A DNA stretch of 64,000 nucleotides from Linnemannia elongata (GCA_036320915.1 JAXBDG010000006.1:2418001-2482000), one strand, 5' to 3'. Shown: positions 24,820 to 36,736, counted from the stretch's first letter. Translations and numbers: made by a program. The notes: generated by a model from the sequence alone, not told the origin.

Positions 24820-25720
24820 CAATGATTGAAAAGTGCGCTTCACTACTTTGCATTGAGTCGTGGGACGAAACGAGGGAAACAATTCAAAAAGCGTACGCCA
24901 AATTGTTCTCCTCTAAAGATGGTAACATTACAAACGCGTCCTTTCTCTTGAAAAATGCGATCTACCATCCTCCATAGTCTCAGGGTTCAATGCCTGGAGT
25001 CGGAACAACCCTTCAGCACCAAGCCCTTTCGAATTGATCTTCACGTCCCCTTACCTCATTCCCCTTCCAACGTAGGTCGCCCTTCCTCCACGTCTCCCCC
25101 GCCTTATAGTAAGGATTGGCTGTGGGGATCCTCTTTTCATTGATCGCTCAGTGAAGCATTGATTGGAAGTCATCAAATGAAGGAGGGGTGAAGAGGGGAA
25201 CTGGGGCTGGTGGTTGGTAGAGTGGCATTGCTGGGAAGGGTGGGGGCGTGGGGGCGAGTTGGTCCAAGGGAACAACGGGTCGATCATACCGTCATTTTGT
25301 CTATGGGTCTGGAACTGAGTTGGTGGATCGAAAAAGTGGCATTTTCCCTCCGACTCTGGTTCGTGGGTGTATCGTGGCGATGAGTCTCTCCCTGAGTCTC
25401 GTTTAAAGAGCGAGCTGGGGGTATGAGCTGAAGAGATGCTCCACTTGCTCTGATCTTTTCGTTCTTGTTTTTACTCCTTCTTCTTCTTGCAATTTGGCCG
25501 TGTAAGATACTCGCCTTGTTGAAGATTCGTTCTTGGACCTGGACTAACCAGGTCTGTATTTCTCTCACTTCTTTTTTCTCTTTCTTTCTTGCTCTCCTTC
25601 TTTGAAGGGGAGTCGATAGATAATTATGTAGCGGACGAAATTCGGACGATGCGGGCTTGTTGGGAAGAGTTATAGAGTTCTGTCGACAAAATACCATAGA
25701 TTTGATACCGATAAAGATCT
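24820..25720 (-). repeat. Decayed dispersed repeat, copy A (inverted relative to copy B)
   Basis: Read on the minus strand it aligns with 36930-37890 on the plus strand along nearly its whole length. Shared blocks include CGTCCGAATTTCGTCCGC (copy A), GACCTGGTTAGTCCAGGT and CGATCCACCAACTCAGTTCC. A 158-codon open frame (25760-25284, minus) carries a basic, coiled-coil-like stretch (LQRRRARKK, WLVQVQERIFNKASILHGQ). Farther on, a second frame reads protein-like (TPPSFDDFQSML) but is broken by several stops. It looks like a broken coding element; no transposase or reverse-transcriptase motif was recognised. It starts about 65 bp after the stop of secreted gene 2 and overlaps the 3' UTR of the AAA ATPase. 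Confidence 0.75.
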
Positions 25721-25756
25721 TGTTTGAAGTCGGTATCATTATGTTTATTATGCTAT

Positions 25757-28700
25757 TCATCTCTCCTGCTGGAACTCCTTGTATAGGATGGGGACCAACA
25801 CATCGCTCTCGAGGCTGCTGCCTTCTTCCGGTATCCGTTTTTCTATCCGGTCCTGGACTGACAGAGCCATCTTTTGTATCACGGCCTCAATGTCGTCCAT
25901 CGTCACAGCATCAGCATCGATACTCTTCCGAAGGGAAAGAATAGCCGCCTCTCTATTATCAGAAATTAGATGAATTAAGGTGGGTTAATGGGATCAAGTG
26001 AACATATTAAGTATGGACACCAAAGAAACAAGGCAAATGCGAAATGTACCTAAAGAGAGCATCCAGATCCGCAGGCGAGAACCCAACAGTCTTCTTAGCC
26101 AAAACCTGCCGACTCTCCAGATCCTTGGGCAAAGGAATACGCTGTCCGATCGTCGCAATAATCTCTTCCCGATCCTTCAACGAAGGGTACCCAACATAAA
26201 CCAGCTGATCTAAACGTCCAGGTCGCAACAAGGCATCATCGATCGCGCGCGGCTGGTTTGTGCACCCAATTACAAAGACCTCCGTCCGCTCCTCAACACC
26301 ATCCATTTCATTCAGCAGCGTGCTGAGCACACGCTCATTCACACCATTGGTTCCTGCACTGCTGTCGCCATCGCCGCCCCAACCACGCTTGGCGCCGATC
26401 GAGTCCATCTCGTCAAAGAACAGAATACAGGGCGCGATCTGGCGCGCCATCGCAAAGAGTCGTCGCAATGTTGCCTCGGTCTCGCCAAGGTACTTTGAAA
26501 ATATCTCGGGCCCCTTGATTGGGATAAAGTTCATGTTGGACTCTGACGCCAGTGTCTGGACCAGCATCGTTTTCCCGCAGCCTAGTTGTATCCGAAATGA
26601 GGTTGAAGATATTTCATTATGAGCTCCATGTTTAAGTTCACGTCCTACATACTTCCTTTGAGGATCTCCTGTCAACATACCTGAAGGACCATAAAGAAGA
26701 AGACCCATAGGTGGTCGCACGCCGATCCGCTTAAATGTCTCTGGGTTGGTTATAGGCCAGTTAATAGCTTGATGAACGCGACGCTTAAGATCGCTGTATC
26801 CACCGAACACACCTTGAGGACGCTGGCTACCGAACGACTCAAACTCGACTTGCTGCGAGGGCTTTGACGTTTCTATCGCGTAGGCAAGGTCATCCCATGC
26901 AGCTGATCCCAAAGTGTCCTGTCGTCCAGTATCGTCCTTGGTGATCCGGCCCCTGAGTGAGTGCAACAGTGCAGATCTGTACACGTTTCGAAGGTCCTTG
27001 GCCACATATCCTGAAGTCATCTATTGTGAGGATTTGCAATATAAAGGAATGTATGAGTATTTGTGTGAAACAATTTGGTAATTGGGGTCCTTCACTGCAA
27101 CGTATATGCCTGTACCTGTGCTGTACGCTGTGCCATCTCTGACGCGCCCTTAGTCTTTCCTTCTACGCTTTCAACTAATGACTCCATGATGTGCTGGCGT
27201 CGAATCCTAAAATGTCCATGCACGTAGTAGATACAATAGACATGCTGTGTCAGTGTATTGCGGCAAACAAGAAGCTTGGTACAAGGTGCGGATGAAATTA
27301 CATACTTAATAGGAATAGGGATTTGGAAATCATGTTGGAAAAGTTCTTGCTTTGTAAAGATGTCCGGCAGTTTTGACCGGTTCCTCGTTATACCAAACAC
27401 GAACACCTAAAAAACGTTGCGATACTGAGGGTTAGTAACCATGCCTTTGCGGAGTAGAGTGACAGCAGGCAAGTCATGCAAGATTCAGGGATCAGAGGTA
27501 AAGACGTACATCCTTGCCCTGACGAGCGCGCTCAATTTCTTTAGTCAAGATAGAAACTGCAGATGACTGCAGCTGGGAATCCACTCCTCGATCTATTGTG
27601 GCAATTGAAGACGAGTATGACATGTAAGTGACTGAGCTGTGATACACGCGCCGGAATCCTTAGACATGGTTTATTAGAGCAAGACAGTGCGTACCTTTGG
27701 CGATAGTATCCAGGTCCTGAAGCACCACAGCACTCGGAGCCGACTGCAAGGCCATATCAAAAACCGCCCGCACATGTGAAAGCGCCGCTGCCTGATCAGA
27801 CTCCATGATCTCGGTGTTAGACAGCGCCCGTGCTAAAGAGAGTGGAAACTCTCGCAGCTTCATTTTCCTACAGCAAGCCCTAAAGTTTGAGAATTACAAA
27901 GAGAAAGTAAGCGAAAGTCATCACAGAACTGCAACCATTGTAATGTGGTCAATGTTGGAGAACTTACGTGACAACAGTCTTCTTTCCCGATCCTGCAACG
28001 CCGCTGACAACAACCGCCTTCTTGTTGGGTATGCCCAGTCTCATATACGCGTCTACTCGAGAGAATGATTCGGCTATATTATGTTGGCGAAAAATTCAAA
28101 AAGAGCATTAGATCTTGGTATCCTTGCAGCCTTACTTTTGAACCGGAAACACGAAAGCGCAGACATCCAGGATTCTTACATATGAAGTGACAGATCTCCT
28201 TGACAAGATCATCCATGCCCCCAATAGTTGCCTGTCTCTTGTTGGTACAAACTGGCGGCTCTTGAACAATCTCGACAGTACTCTCCTTGACCATGACACC
28301 CCTGCTGGCTTGAATCTGATCTGTCTCCTGTGTGAACCGAACGTCGTTGACTCTAAAGAACCGTTGTTGACCCTTGATTTTTGCAGGGAGGATGGATCCT
28401 ACACTGACAACTTGGTTCCGAAGCGCCTGTTCGAGTAGCTTTGAGATCCATTGACGACTACGTTTTCCTTGTGGAATCAGCTCTGTGTTGGTAGCATTGG
28501 TGGCCCTGATCCATCCTGACAGACTGTCGACAGCGCTGTTAGATCCAAAGGTCGCAGGGACAATTACCAACTTTGCAACCTTGGCCACTATGTCGAGTTT
28601 TATATTCGCAAATGGAAATTAGGGGAAGTTAAACCACCAAAAATAAAACGTAGTTGCGAGCTCAAGGTGGTATTACTTTCTCGATTGTTTCTCCAAGCGC

Positions 28701-29024
28701 GCGTGCCATCAAGGCAAACTTACGTGGTACATCAACATGAACTCCCTCAACGTGAGCACTACCCAAATTCTGAGGGATATGCCCCACAGTCCAACTGGAG
28801 AGACGTATCGATCCCTGGGGAATACTCTCGAGAGGAAGACACTGTTGGTAGGTCGTGGCGCCGTCAAACAAGAGCGGGTGCTGGACTGCGACTACGCCGA
28901 GTGCGGGCACACGGAGTTCATTGAGCGTTGTGGGATGTACCCAGCAACCATTGTGGACTGCCTGACGTATAGCATCCTTATGGTCCTGTGTTGGTGCTTC
29001 CTGTGTGATGAGTGTGAGATCCAT
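25757..29024 (-). CDS. Double AAA+ ATPase, AFG2/SPATA5L1-like
   Basis: Ten exons: 29024-28724, 28587-28180, 28073-27968, 27879-27695, 27592-27510, 27406-27306, 27206-27116, 27020-26681, 26581-26050 and 25952-25757, giving 780 residues. An N-domain (to about 220) has the SVGSILPAK segment seen in the AFG2/SPATA5L1 branch. D1 has Walker A GVAGSGKK (261-268), but its Walker B reads VVLQDLD, with L where the catalytic E is expected. D2 is canonical: GPSGCGKT (536-543), CILFFDEMD (DE near 595-596), NERVLSTLLNEMDG and RPGRLDQLVY. The C-terminal tail fits (REAAILSLRK). Afg2-type ATPases extract factors from pre-60S ribosomes. PEX1, whose D1 Walker B is similar, is a less likely alternative because D2 matches SPATA5L1 better. 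An upstream in-frame Met (29192) is ignored. Confidence 0.8.
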
Positions 29025-29188
29025 GTCTCCTAAATTATGAATGCTGACAGGACGTGAATGGAAGAGAGAAAGCAAAAAAAAGTCGGTATATATTTTTTTA
29101 TTTGCGCTCTTAGTGTCTGTGAGATCGAAAGTGTTGTGACTGGCACTCCATCGCCCCGCGAAATGTAACGCGTGGGCTAGAGAAGATT

Positions 29189-31756
29189 TCATGGAGAGGA
29201 TGAGGCTATGGGTGTTGGTGTTCTTGTTGGTGCGAGAGTGCGAGAGGAAATCCCGAATCGTTGTCTCAAAGACATGAGTGTAGGCCTAGATCGCTTGACT
29301 GTTATCCCCTTGGACGTAGGAGCTGCCGACGACTTTGTAGTCGAAGCCAAGGCCGATGCCGGTTTCGATGTCGAAGAGGGAGTGACCATACCACTGCGAG
29401 TGGACGAGGGTTTCGCCGGCTTGGTCACGGTCGCTCTTCGTCCACCACCAGATGGTACCATCGCCGTCACCATTGCTGTCGCTCCGCCCTCGGATCCAAG
29501 TTCCTCACCACCTTGACCAACACTCGCCATATCCTCACTACCACTACCACCATCCTTCTTCTTGATGAACACCAAAGGGAGCACAATCGCAGCTAAAAAT
29601 ATCGTCCCTAAACAGAGCCACGTCTTCCAATGCTGCCGAGTCACCACCATCGTCTTCGCTTTCCAACCCCTCGGTCGCTCCGGGACATACTTGAGGACCT
29701 CCAGTGACTCTTGGAAAGTGTCTGGACCGTATACGCCTTCACTCATAGGACGAGGTCTTCGTGGTCGACGGGGCACTTGGCCTTGACCATGACCGTGACC
29801 ATGACGGTTTATGGGGATCAGTTGAACACTGATGCTGTTGATAGTGTTGGTTCTCCTAGATGTTGAGGACGAGACCGTCATTTGCGAGAACTCTACTTGT
29901 GAACCATGCTCGACGTCAATCCTCATATCCTTCGCTCCTACTCCTCTTCCTCCTCCTCGATATCCTTGCCTCAGTTGCGCTTCGCCGGACCCCGATCTCG
30001 ATCCAGATCCAGAAGTAGAACCGACAGCCGGTGGCACAGGACGAACGATGGGAAGCATTACTTGAGCTCTTTTGAGTCTCTCTCGGAGCATCATATTTTC
30101 TTCCACTGCCCCCGCACCCGTTTCCGGTCCATATTCGTGTTCGTGTGCGATCGACCAAATGTGTTCTCTATGATCACTCAACGGGCCTGGTCCTCTAACT
30201 TCACTCCTGTTTTCAACCTCTCTGCCGCCACCACTGCCGCCAACGCCAGCACCACTGCTGTTTCTCCTTTCATCGGCCTCCCCTAGCCTTTTTGTAGAAT
30301 CCGGCTGTGTCAAAAGCTTATACCGACACGACGAGATTTCAACATTCTCAATCCCATAAAATGGCACATCGTACATCGCATATTGATGCGTGAATTTCGG
30401 TCGATTGACTCCATACAATGGACCAGGTTCAGTCGGTGGATGGATCTCATGTCCAGGAGAAGTTTCCGGCAGCCACCGACTCCATTTCGACAAAGGCGAC
30501 GACTCAGACGGCGACGCGGCGTCAGAAGTCTCCAGACCTCTCAGGGCTTGCTTTTTGGTGTTGATGGCAGCATTAAAGGGCAGCACAGTCGTGCGCGGAG
30601 TCAACGAAGTCGTCCAGTTCGTGTCATTGATCGACCCTCGACGCGTCAACACAAAGTCTTCCAGATATGTCGGCGAGGTGTAGTCGCGCCTCGCAAACCG
30701 GTGCTGGCGATTAAAGGGTGGCATATTGGAGACTCGGTGTCGTGTCGTCATTGTCGGCTTGGAATTAGACCTGGCTGTCTTGGCTACTGCCGGTGGGAAG
30801 GGGGGTAGTTGGAGGTGGAGGTGTTGATGTAGTGCTGAATTGTAGGTTTGACGACGGCGCTCGATATCCGTTCGTGATTGGATGATTTCGTTGTCGACTC
30901 TGTGATGGATGTCCATCGACAACGCGTTATCCTCCGCATCTCCGGGGTGGACATTCGTTTGTTGGTGCTGGTTTTGTTGTCTTTTTTGCTGCTGTTGTTC
31001 CTGTTGAAGTGGTGCTTGGGTATGTTGGGAGTGAAAATGCGCAGTGGAGACAGGCAAGGGACTAGTGCGGCTCTCGAGAGGCGCAGGAGGGTCATCAGTC
31101 ACACCGTCACGGTGACTTCCAGGAAGAGCCATGGGGCCGCCGTCGGCACTCGGGGGACAGAAATCATCAATGATGCGGTAATCACCATTGCCAGCAGCAA
31201 CGACATCCTCGTTCACCTGAGGTAAGGCATGTTGCTGGAGGGAATCCGTGGCTTCAATATTGCGAGGTGATGAGGAGCCTCCAGTATTGGTCGAAATTGT
31301 CGCTTGAAACGGCTTGCCTCTGCTGCTGAAGGTAGTGCTGTTGTTGCGGCTGTTCGTAGGTTTATCACCCTGTGCTGCCGACAAATACACTGAGCCTCGG
31401 CTACTACCAGTAGTGCCGCTGTTGCTCTGGTCAGTCTCAGTTGCTTCCAATGCCGTAGAAGTCGACAAGACCGAAACCCGACCACCGGCGCTGTCGCGCA
31501 GGATATGGGTAGGCGAAGGCGACAGAGGGTGGTCCAACGACTGCGTTCGCAAGCTCGACTGTACAGTCGGTACTTCAGCCTCATTGACGGCAGCTTCAAA
31601 CTTAGCCAAGAGGGACAGCTCCTTGTATACCGTATCGGCGTCAGCATCGGCTTCGGTGTCGCTGCCATCGAGTGTATCAGCATGGCGTTGCTTCAAAAAA
31701 TACGAGTCGGGTGGAGGATATTCAAAGGCGAGAGAAGAAGCTTCATGTTCTTTCAT
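29189..31756 (-). CDS. Single-pass membrane protein with a large disordered N-terminal region, unknown function
   Basis: One exon, 855 residues from the Met at 31756; an in-frame Met at 32020 would add 88 residues of unconvincing composition. Most of the chain is low-complexity, rich in S, T, Q, G and R. One hydrophobic helix lies at about 712-733 (TWLCLGTIFLAAIVLPLVFI), followed by KKK and about 120 Ser/Thr/Pro/Ala-rich residues. No signal peptide is visible. By the positive-inside rule the basic sequences on both sides leave the orientation undecided; an S/T-rich tail outside the cell would suit O-mannosylation. The ordered-looking patch before the helix (TFQESLEVLKYVPERPRGW) may be the conserved part. 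I do not recognise a family. Confidence 0.65.
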   Translation of the reverse strand: MKEHEASSLAFEYPPPDSYFLKQRHADTLDGSDTEADADADTVYKELSLLAKFEAAVNEAEVPTVQSSLRTQSLDHPLSPSPTHILRDSAGGRVSVLSTSTALEATETDQSNSGTTGSSRGSVYLSAAQGDKPTNSRNNSTTFSSRGKPFQATISTNTGGSSSPRNIEATDSLQQHALPQVNEDVVAAGNGDYRIIDDFCPPSADGGPMALPGSHRDGVTDDPPAPLESRTSPLPVSTAHFHSQHTQAPLQQEQQQQKRQQNQHQQTNVHPGDAEDNALSMDIHHRVDNEIIQSRTDIERRRQTYNSALHQHLHLQLPPFPPAVAKTARSNSKPTMTTRHRVSNMPPFNRQHRFARRDYTSPTYLEDFVLTRRGSINDTNWTTSLTPRTTVLPFNAAINTKKQALRGLETSDAASPSESSPLSKWSRWLPETSPGHEIHPPTEPGPLYGVNRPKFTHQYAMYDVPFYGIENVEISSCRYKLLTQPDSTKRLGEADERRNSSGAGVGGSGGGREVENRSEVRGPGPLSDHREHIWSIAHEHEYGPETGAGAVEENMMLRERLKRAQVMLPIVRPVPPAVGSTSGSGSRSGSGEAQLRQGYRGGGRGVGAKDMRIDVEHGSQVEFSQMTVSSSTSRRTNTINSISVQLIPINRHGHGHGQGQVPRRPRRPRPMSEGVYGPDTFQESLEVLKYVPERPRGWKAKTMVVTRQHWKTWLCLGTIFLAAIVLPLVFIKKKDGGSGSEDMASVGQGGEELGSEGGATAMVTAMVPSGGGRRATVTKPAKPSSTRSGMVTPSSTSKPASALASTTKSSAAPTSKGITVKRSRPTLMSLRQRFGISSRTLAPTRTPTPIASSSP

Positions 31757-32099
31757 AGAAGGAGAAATCGCGGAAGGGGACACAGGGTTATAGAGAGTGG
31801 CTGTGGTATTGTAGAGGTTTCGAGTAGTGGAGAGGGTGGAGGAATCAAGAAAGAAAACATGACGGCTGGTAAGCGGCGACCATTGCCACTGCTTATAATG
31901 AAGTAAAGGCAGCCCAATGGTGATGTGATCAGGACAATCATCGTGCACCATGCAAGCACAAGTATCGACGCCTTTTTTTTTATGATGACCCTTGCATACC
32001 CTTTGCTTGTGTTCTGACAAATGTTTTTATTTCTTGTTATTATGTACAAAGACACGACGACGTTGCTCTCTATCCATGCTGGAATTATAAGTTGGGATT
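31757..32099. other. Intergenic between XPNPEP-like gene 3' end and the membrane protein gene
   Basis: 343 bp between two minus-strand genes. It serves as promoter and leader of the downstream membrane protein. An open frame continues through it (in-frame Met at 32020) without recognisable coding character. Confidence 0.5.
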
Positions 32100-34938
32100 T
32101 CAGATAGAGACGGCCTCGCGCTGCAACCACTTGAGACCAGGGCTGTCCTTGGCCAAGAAGGGCGAGACCTTCTCCAAGCACTCAGCGTGGTAGGCGTTGA
32201 GCCACTCGATCTCCAAGTGAGTCAAGAGAGAGCGCTCAATCAACTTGATCTGCATGGGGACCAAGGTGACATGCTCGAATCCGTAGTAACCGCGACCGCC
32301 AAAGTTGTGGAGGGTATTGGCCTTGCGGACCAGCATGACGTTCTCAATACGGATACCGAACTTACCATCCTCGTAGTAACCGGGCTCGTTGGTCAAGGTC
32401 ATACCGGGGACAAGAGGGATGTCGTTGTAGGCGATACGGGTACCGCATCCGTGGGGTCCCTCGTGGACATTCAAGAAGGCACCGACGCCGTGACCAGTTC
32501 CGTGACGGAAGTCAAGACCATCGGACCAGAGAGCGCGACGAGCCAAGATATCCAAAAGGTATCCAGAAGTACCGTCGGGAAAGACAGCAGAGTCGATCGA
32601 GATGTGTCCTTGGAGAACGCGGGTGAAGCAGCGCTTCTCGTGGGCAGAGGGGGTCTTGAAGTGGAGGGTACGGGTGACATCGGTGGTTCCGTCAATGTAC
32701 TGTCCGCCAGAGTCGCAGAGGTAGACAAGGTCGGGGTTGATGCGAGCAGCGTTGGGCTTCTCGGGCTTGTAGTGGATGATAGCTCCGTTGGGTCCAGTGG
32801 AGGAGATAGTGTCGAAAGAAAGGCCGACAAATCCAGCCTGCTCACTAATAATATACGATAAATTAATGGAATGGTTGAGGTGAGTCCAAGGACCTTGACA
32901 GTTACATGCATATTTGTAAAAGCGAAAACGAAGTAAAGTTGACTTACGCTCTAAACTGCTGGAGACGCTCGGCACCATCGGCCTCGTCGAGCTCGACTCC
33001 GTTGGCGAGCTGCTCCTCGAGCCAGGCAAAGTAGTTGATGAGAGCGGCAGAGTCGCGGAGGTGGCACTGGCGAATGCCTTCCATCTCGGTCTCGTTCTTG
33101 ATAGCCTTGGCATCTGTGACGGGCGAGCGGGCTTCGGTGGTGTTCTCCTTGCCGAGGGCAACGGCCATGGCCAAGTTGGTGCGGGAACCGAGAAGGAACT
33201 TTTGCTTGTTGGCCTTCAAGTTGGTCGACAAGGCACGCAAGTCATCAAAGACGGTCTCGTACGACTTGACGACGACTTCAGCTCCAAGGTGCTCACGGAC
33301 CTCAGCGGAGGTGGACTTTTCCTGAAGGTAGAGGTTGACATAGTCGGGGGTGACGATGGCATAAGAGAAGAAGACGGGGTTGCAGTGGACGTCGGCACCG
33401 CGCAAGTTGAACAACCAGGCGATCTCGTCCAATCCAGAGACGACGAATCCGGCGACACCCTTCTTCTCGAGATCCTTGCGCAACTGCTGGATCTTTTCGG
33501 AGTGGGTACGTCCGGTGGTCTTGGTGGAGAGGGTCATCAACTTGGAGGCAGGGCGAGCGGGGCGGTTCTCCCAGATTAAGTCGACCAAGTTGGCGACGGG
33601 GACCAAAGATGATCCAACCTTGGCCAAGTCAGTCTCCAGCTTGTAGGCATCAGCTATTAGGAGAAGACGAAGAACGATCGGAGATGAAATTAGAGCGATG
33701 AAAGAAGGAAGTAGGTTTAGTATGGCCTTTTTGAAGGGGTTGTACTGTCGAATGACATCTTTTACATATCGACTAAACTCATCGTCGGTGTCTGGATCTC
33801 AATGATGCCATCCTCAACTACAAAAGAGAGAGCAGCCAACGAATTGCGCCAATCCAGTCCAGTCCAGTTCACTTCAGTCCAGCCAAGCTCTCATTCATTT
33901 TAGACACGCACACCTGCAGCCAGTCATTCTTTTTTTGGTTTGGATGTGATGGGAAAATACAAAAAAATTAATACGCGCTTTGCACGGTGGGAAACTTACT
34001 GGCGGTGAAAACAAGGGGATCGATACCAATTCGGGAACCAGCGGGGAGGTTCTAGAATGGGGCGGTTTGTTTGCCATGTTCACAAAGGAAAAAAACAAAC
34101 AAGTTAGTTTATGTTTCCTGGGTACTGGATTCTTATTGTTATTGGCGCTGATTGTCAAACGTTACCTTGACGAGGTACTCCTGCCAAGTGGGGACCTCGG
34201 GGAGACCTGACTTCATCAAAGTCCAGTTCGAGTCAAGCTGCTGCGAGGCTTGCAAGAAGTAGCGACCATCGGTGAAGAGGGCAGCAGAGTCCAAGGCAAC
34301 AACGGCCAGTCCTGCAGACCCAGTGAATCCGGAAATATAGCTACGGCGCTCATCGCACTCGGCAACATACTCGCTCTGCAAAAGTTCATTTCAAGAAAAG
34401 GGGTAGACGGTGAGTTCAACTGATGAACGAATGCCACTTTTGGGTAATGGCAAACCACACAAAGGATGTAAGTTGTCGAGTGCGTTGCTGTTCTGTCGTT
34501 CTTTTTCGCGTGTATGTCTGTGTGCCTGTGTCGGTGCGAGTGGTGTGCTATACCTGGTGGGCATCCTCGGAGGGGACAACGCTATTGCGGGACAAAGAAT
34601 ACAAAAGAACCAAAAAGTTGTGAGCAGTGTTGTTAAGCGTGAGAACGGAAATCGATACTTATATGGTCAATTGCACAAGGTACAAGGGAACTTTGCAAGG
34701 CCTGTTGCCAAAACCCCATACGCTCTTTGGGCAAACAAGGGCGAGAAAGGAGACGACGGCTACATGCGCGTTGCTTGTGTGTGTATGTGCGTGTATATGT
34801 GTGTATGCCTGGTTCTTTCTTGCCTATTCAAAAAGCAAGAAAAGAAGAGACAACTTACAAGGCGGTGACGTTGTGCTCGGGGCTCTGCATCAGAGCGCGC
34901 AACTTTTGGAGGCGGGAGGTTGTGTTGGTGGCGGTCAT
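32100..34938 (-). CDS. Xaa-Pro aminopeptidase P (M24B metallopeptidase)
   Basis: Six exons, 34938-34859, 34581-34554 (28 nt), 34375-34166, 34051-34000, 33653-32948 and 32844-32100, give 606 residues, close to human XPNPEP1. The enzyme removes an N-terminal residue preceding proline. Domain I contains [20 protein letters not shown] and ISGFTGSAG. Domain III carries the dinuclear manganese site: D403 and D414 ([12 protein letters not shown]), H477 (HGTGHGVG), and the glutamates of NEPGYYEDG and RIENV. The spacings equal those of human XPNPEP1. The tiny second exon encodes just VVPSEDAHQ. No signal peptide was seen, so it is probably cytosolic. Intron 4 contains a CCAGT-rich run near 33850-33885. 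Confidence 0.92.
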
Positions 34939-35217
34939 GGCTGGTCGGTGGGAATGAGGGTGATGAGGGTGATGAGGGATGGAAAAGAAGAAGAAAAAGA
35001 AGAATGAGAAGCAGGCGTGCTTCTTTTTGTACTTGGAGCGTATGTCAACAACGACAGGCAAGAAAAAAAAAGCAAGAACTGTTCCTTAAATGGAGGTGAT
35101 CACCTGACAACTTCTGTGTCAAAGCACCTCAGAGTCCTCTTTACTTCGGCTCAGTCTTTCATTCATTCATTCATTGTTCACTTCATAACTCACCCACCTA
35201 CACCCACCCTTCAACCA
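34939..35217. promoter_or_regulatory. Divergent promoter of the aminopeptidase and SERHL-like genes
   Basis: 279 bp between outward start codons. It contains AAG/GAA-rich sequence near 34980-35010 and CATT repeats at about 35158-35175. Confidence 0.5.
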
Positions 35218-35696
35218 ATGACAACAACCAACAATAATAACCCACCTCTCTTTCAGGAACGCTCCTTCGAGTTCCCTAATGGTATCGTCCTGGCAGCCAA
35301 GCACTGGAAGACCGGCGGACCCTCGGCTCAGACACGAGACACTCGTCGGTTCCTGGCATTTCACGGCTTCCTCGACAACGCCAGTTCCTTTGACCTGTAA
35401 GTTGATATATTCGCTCCTTTCTTCAAGAATATAGAAGTTCCCTAGATCCTTTGGCTGACATACCCCACCTTTTCTTTTTTCCTTGTGGCACGACAAAACG
35501 CGTAGATTGGCACCGTAAGTTGTTTTTTGACCTCCGCCGCCGTTTTTTTCTTGCTCGGATGATCATGTCTCTATTTGGACACGAAGCAATGCCAACAACA
35601 ACAACACTAACCTTCCCCCCCATTTTCTTTTTCCTTTTTGCATACACACTCCCATGTTGTGGTTTCTTGCTGTTGCTGTTGCTCTTGCTGTTTGGC

Positions 35697-35745
<49 letters not shown>

Positions 35746-36736
35746 AGTTTAATGCTGCAGCAATTGGGCCCAGAACCCGTCGAAATAGTTGCTCTAGACT
35801 TTGCAGGTCATGGAAAGTCCTCTCACCGCCAAACCGAAGACTACAGTATCTGGCGCTACGCCGAGGACGCCGTCCATGTCGCAAATCAGCTTGGCTGGGA
35901 TAGGCATGCCGTGATTGGGCATTCCATGGGCGGAGCTGTCGCCTGTCTCTACTCTGGTCTCTTCGTCTCACGGTGCGAAAATCAATTGCCTGTGAATATT
36001 TCCCCATATATATATCTCGCGCTTGTGAGCACTCATCGAGACCAAAAACTAACAGGTTTTGCTTGATTATCATAGAGTCACACTGTGCATCCTTTTGGAT
36101 AACTTTGGACCATTCACCCGTCTTGTCGAAGACCAGCCCGACCATCTCCTGGAACACATTCAGCAGAAAAAAGACCTCCCCAACAAACAGCTTCCTTTCC
36201 ACCCAACCATCGAATCTGCAGTGCTGGCCAGGAACAAGAATGGCGCATTTGGGTTGAATCTCCCTTCATCCTGGATCCTGGTCCCACGAGGACTGCGGCC
36301 CCTTGAACGAACAGATTCTGATGGGACCATTGTCCAAGGCTGGACCTGGAGCACCGACCAACTGCTGACTATTAAGAGTGCACAGTCTCTCTCGGAAGAA
36401 TACGTTCAGTCGTTCATGACTCGGATCAGATGTCCTTTCCTCGCTGTCTTGGCCTCAAAGGGAATCCAAACCATCCGATACAGTAAGTTTGCGACGGACC
36501 CAGAGTGATCTAACTGCACTTTGGAAACCAAGCAAGTTTCTGACTGTTGCTTCAATCTTCATTTTTTTTTTCTACTAGTGGTGGACGACCGCTTACCTTG
36601 GCTTTACCAGACCAAGGTCACTATTAGAGATGTTGATGGAAACCATCATGTCCACATGGAGGACGCGCCCATGGTTGCAGGACACGTTTGTGACTGGATC
36701 CTACGCCAGGATGACGCTCCCGTCGCCAGACTTTAA
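35218..36736 (+). CDS. Alpha/beta hydrolase, serine hydrolase-like (SERHL) type
   Basis: Five exons, 35218-35396, 35506-35514 (9 nt), 35748-35972, 36076-36482 and 36579-36736, give 325 residues. Landmarks are the oxyanion strand FLAFHGFLDNASSFDLLAPL, VALDFAGHGKSSH, and the nucleophile elbow GHSMGG. A C-terminal His (HHVHMEDAPMVA) probably completes the triad. The order matches mammalian SERHL and related peroxisome-associated hydrolases; the substrate is unknown. The nine-base exon (ATTGGCACC) restores LLAP and is needed for frame; without it exons 1 and 3 still join in frame but three conserved residues are lost. Its downstream intron ends in 46 A residues directly before the acceptor. Confidence 0.82.
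35698..35743 (+). repeat. Poly(A) run of 46 bases inside an intron
   Basis: An uninterrupted A tract ends four bases before the acceptor AG of intron 2 of the SERHL-like gene. It occupies the place where a polypyrimidine tract would normally be. Confidence 0.95.

Noticed and set aside
32187..33579. Long plus-strand frames antisense to the aminopeptidase gene.
   Set aside because: They mirror the codon bias of the minus-strand exons; the catalytic motifs and splice sites fix the true strand.
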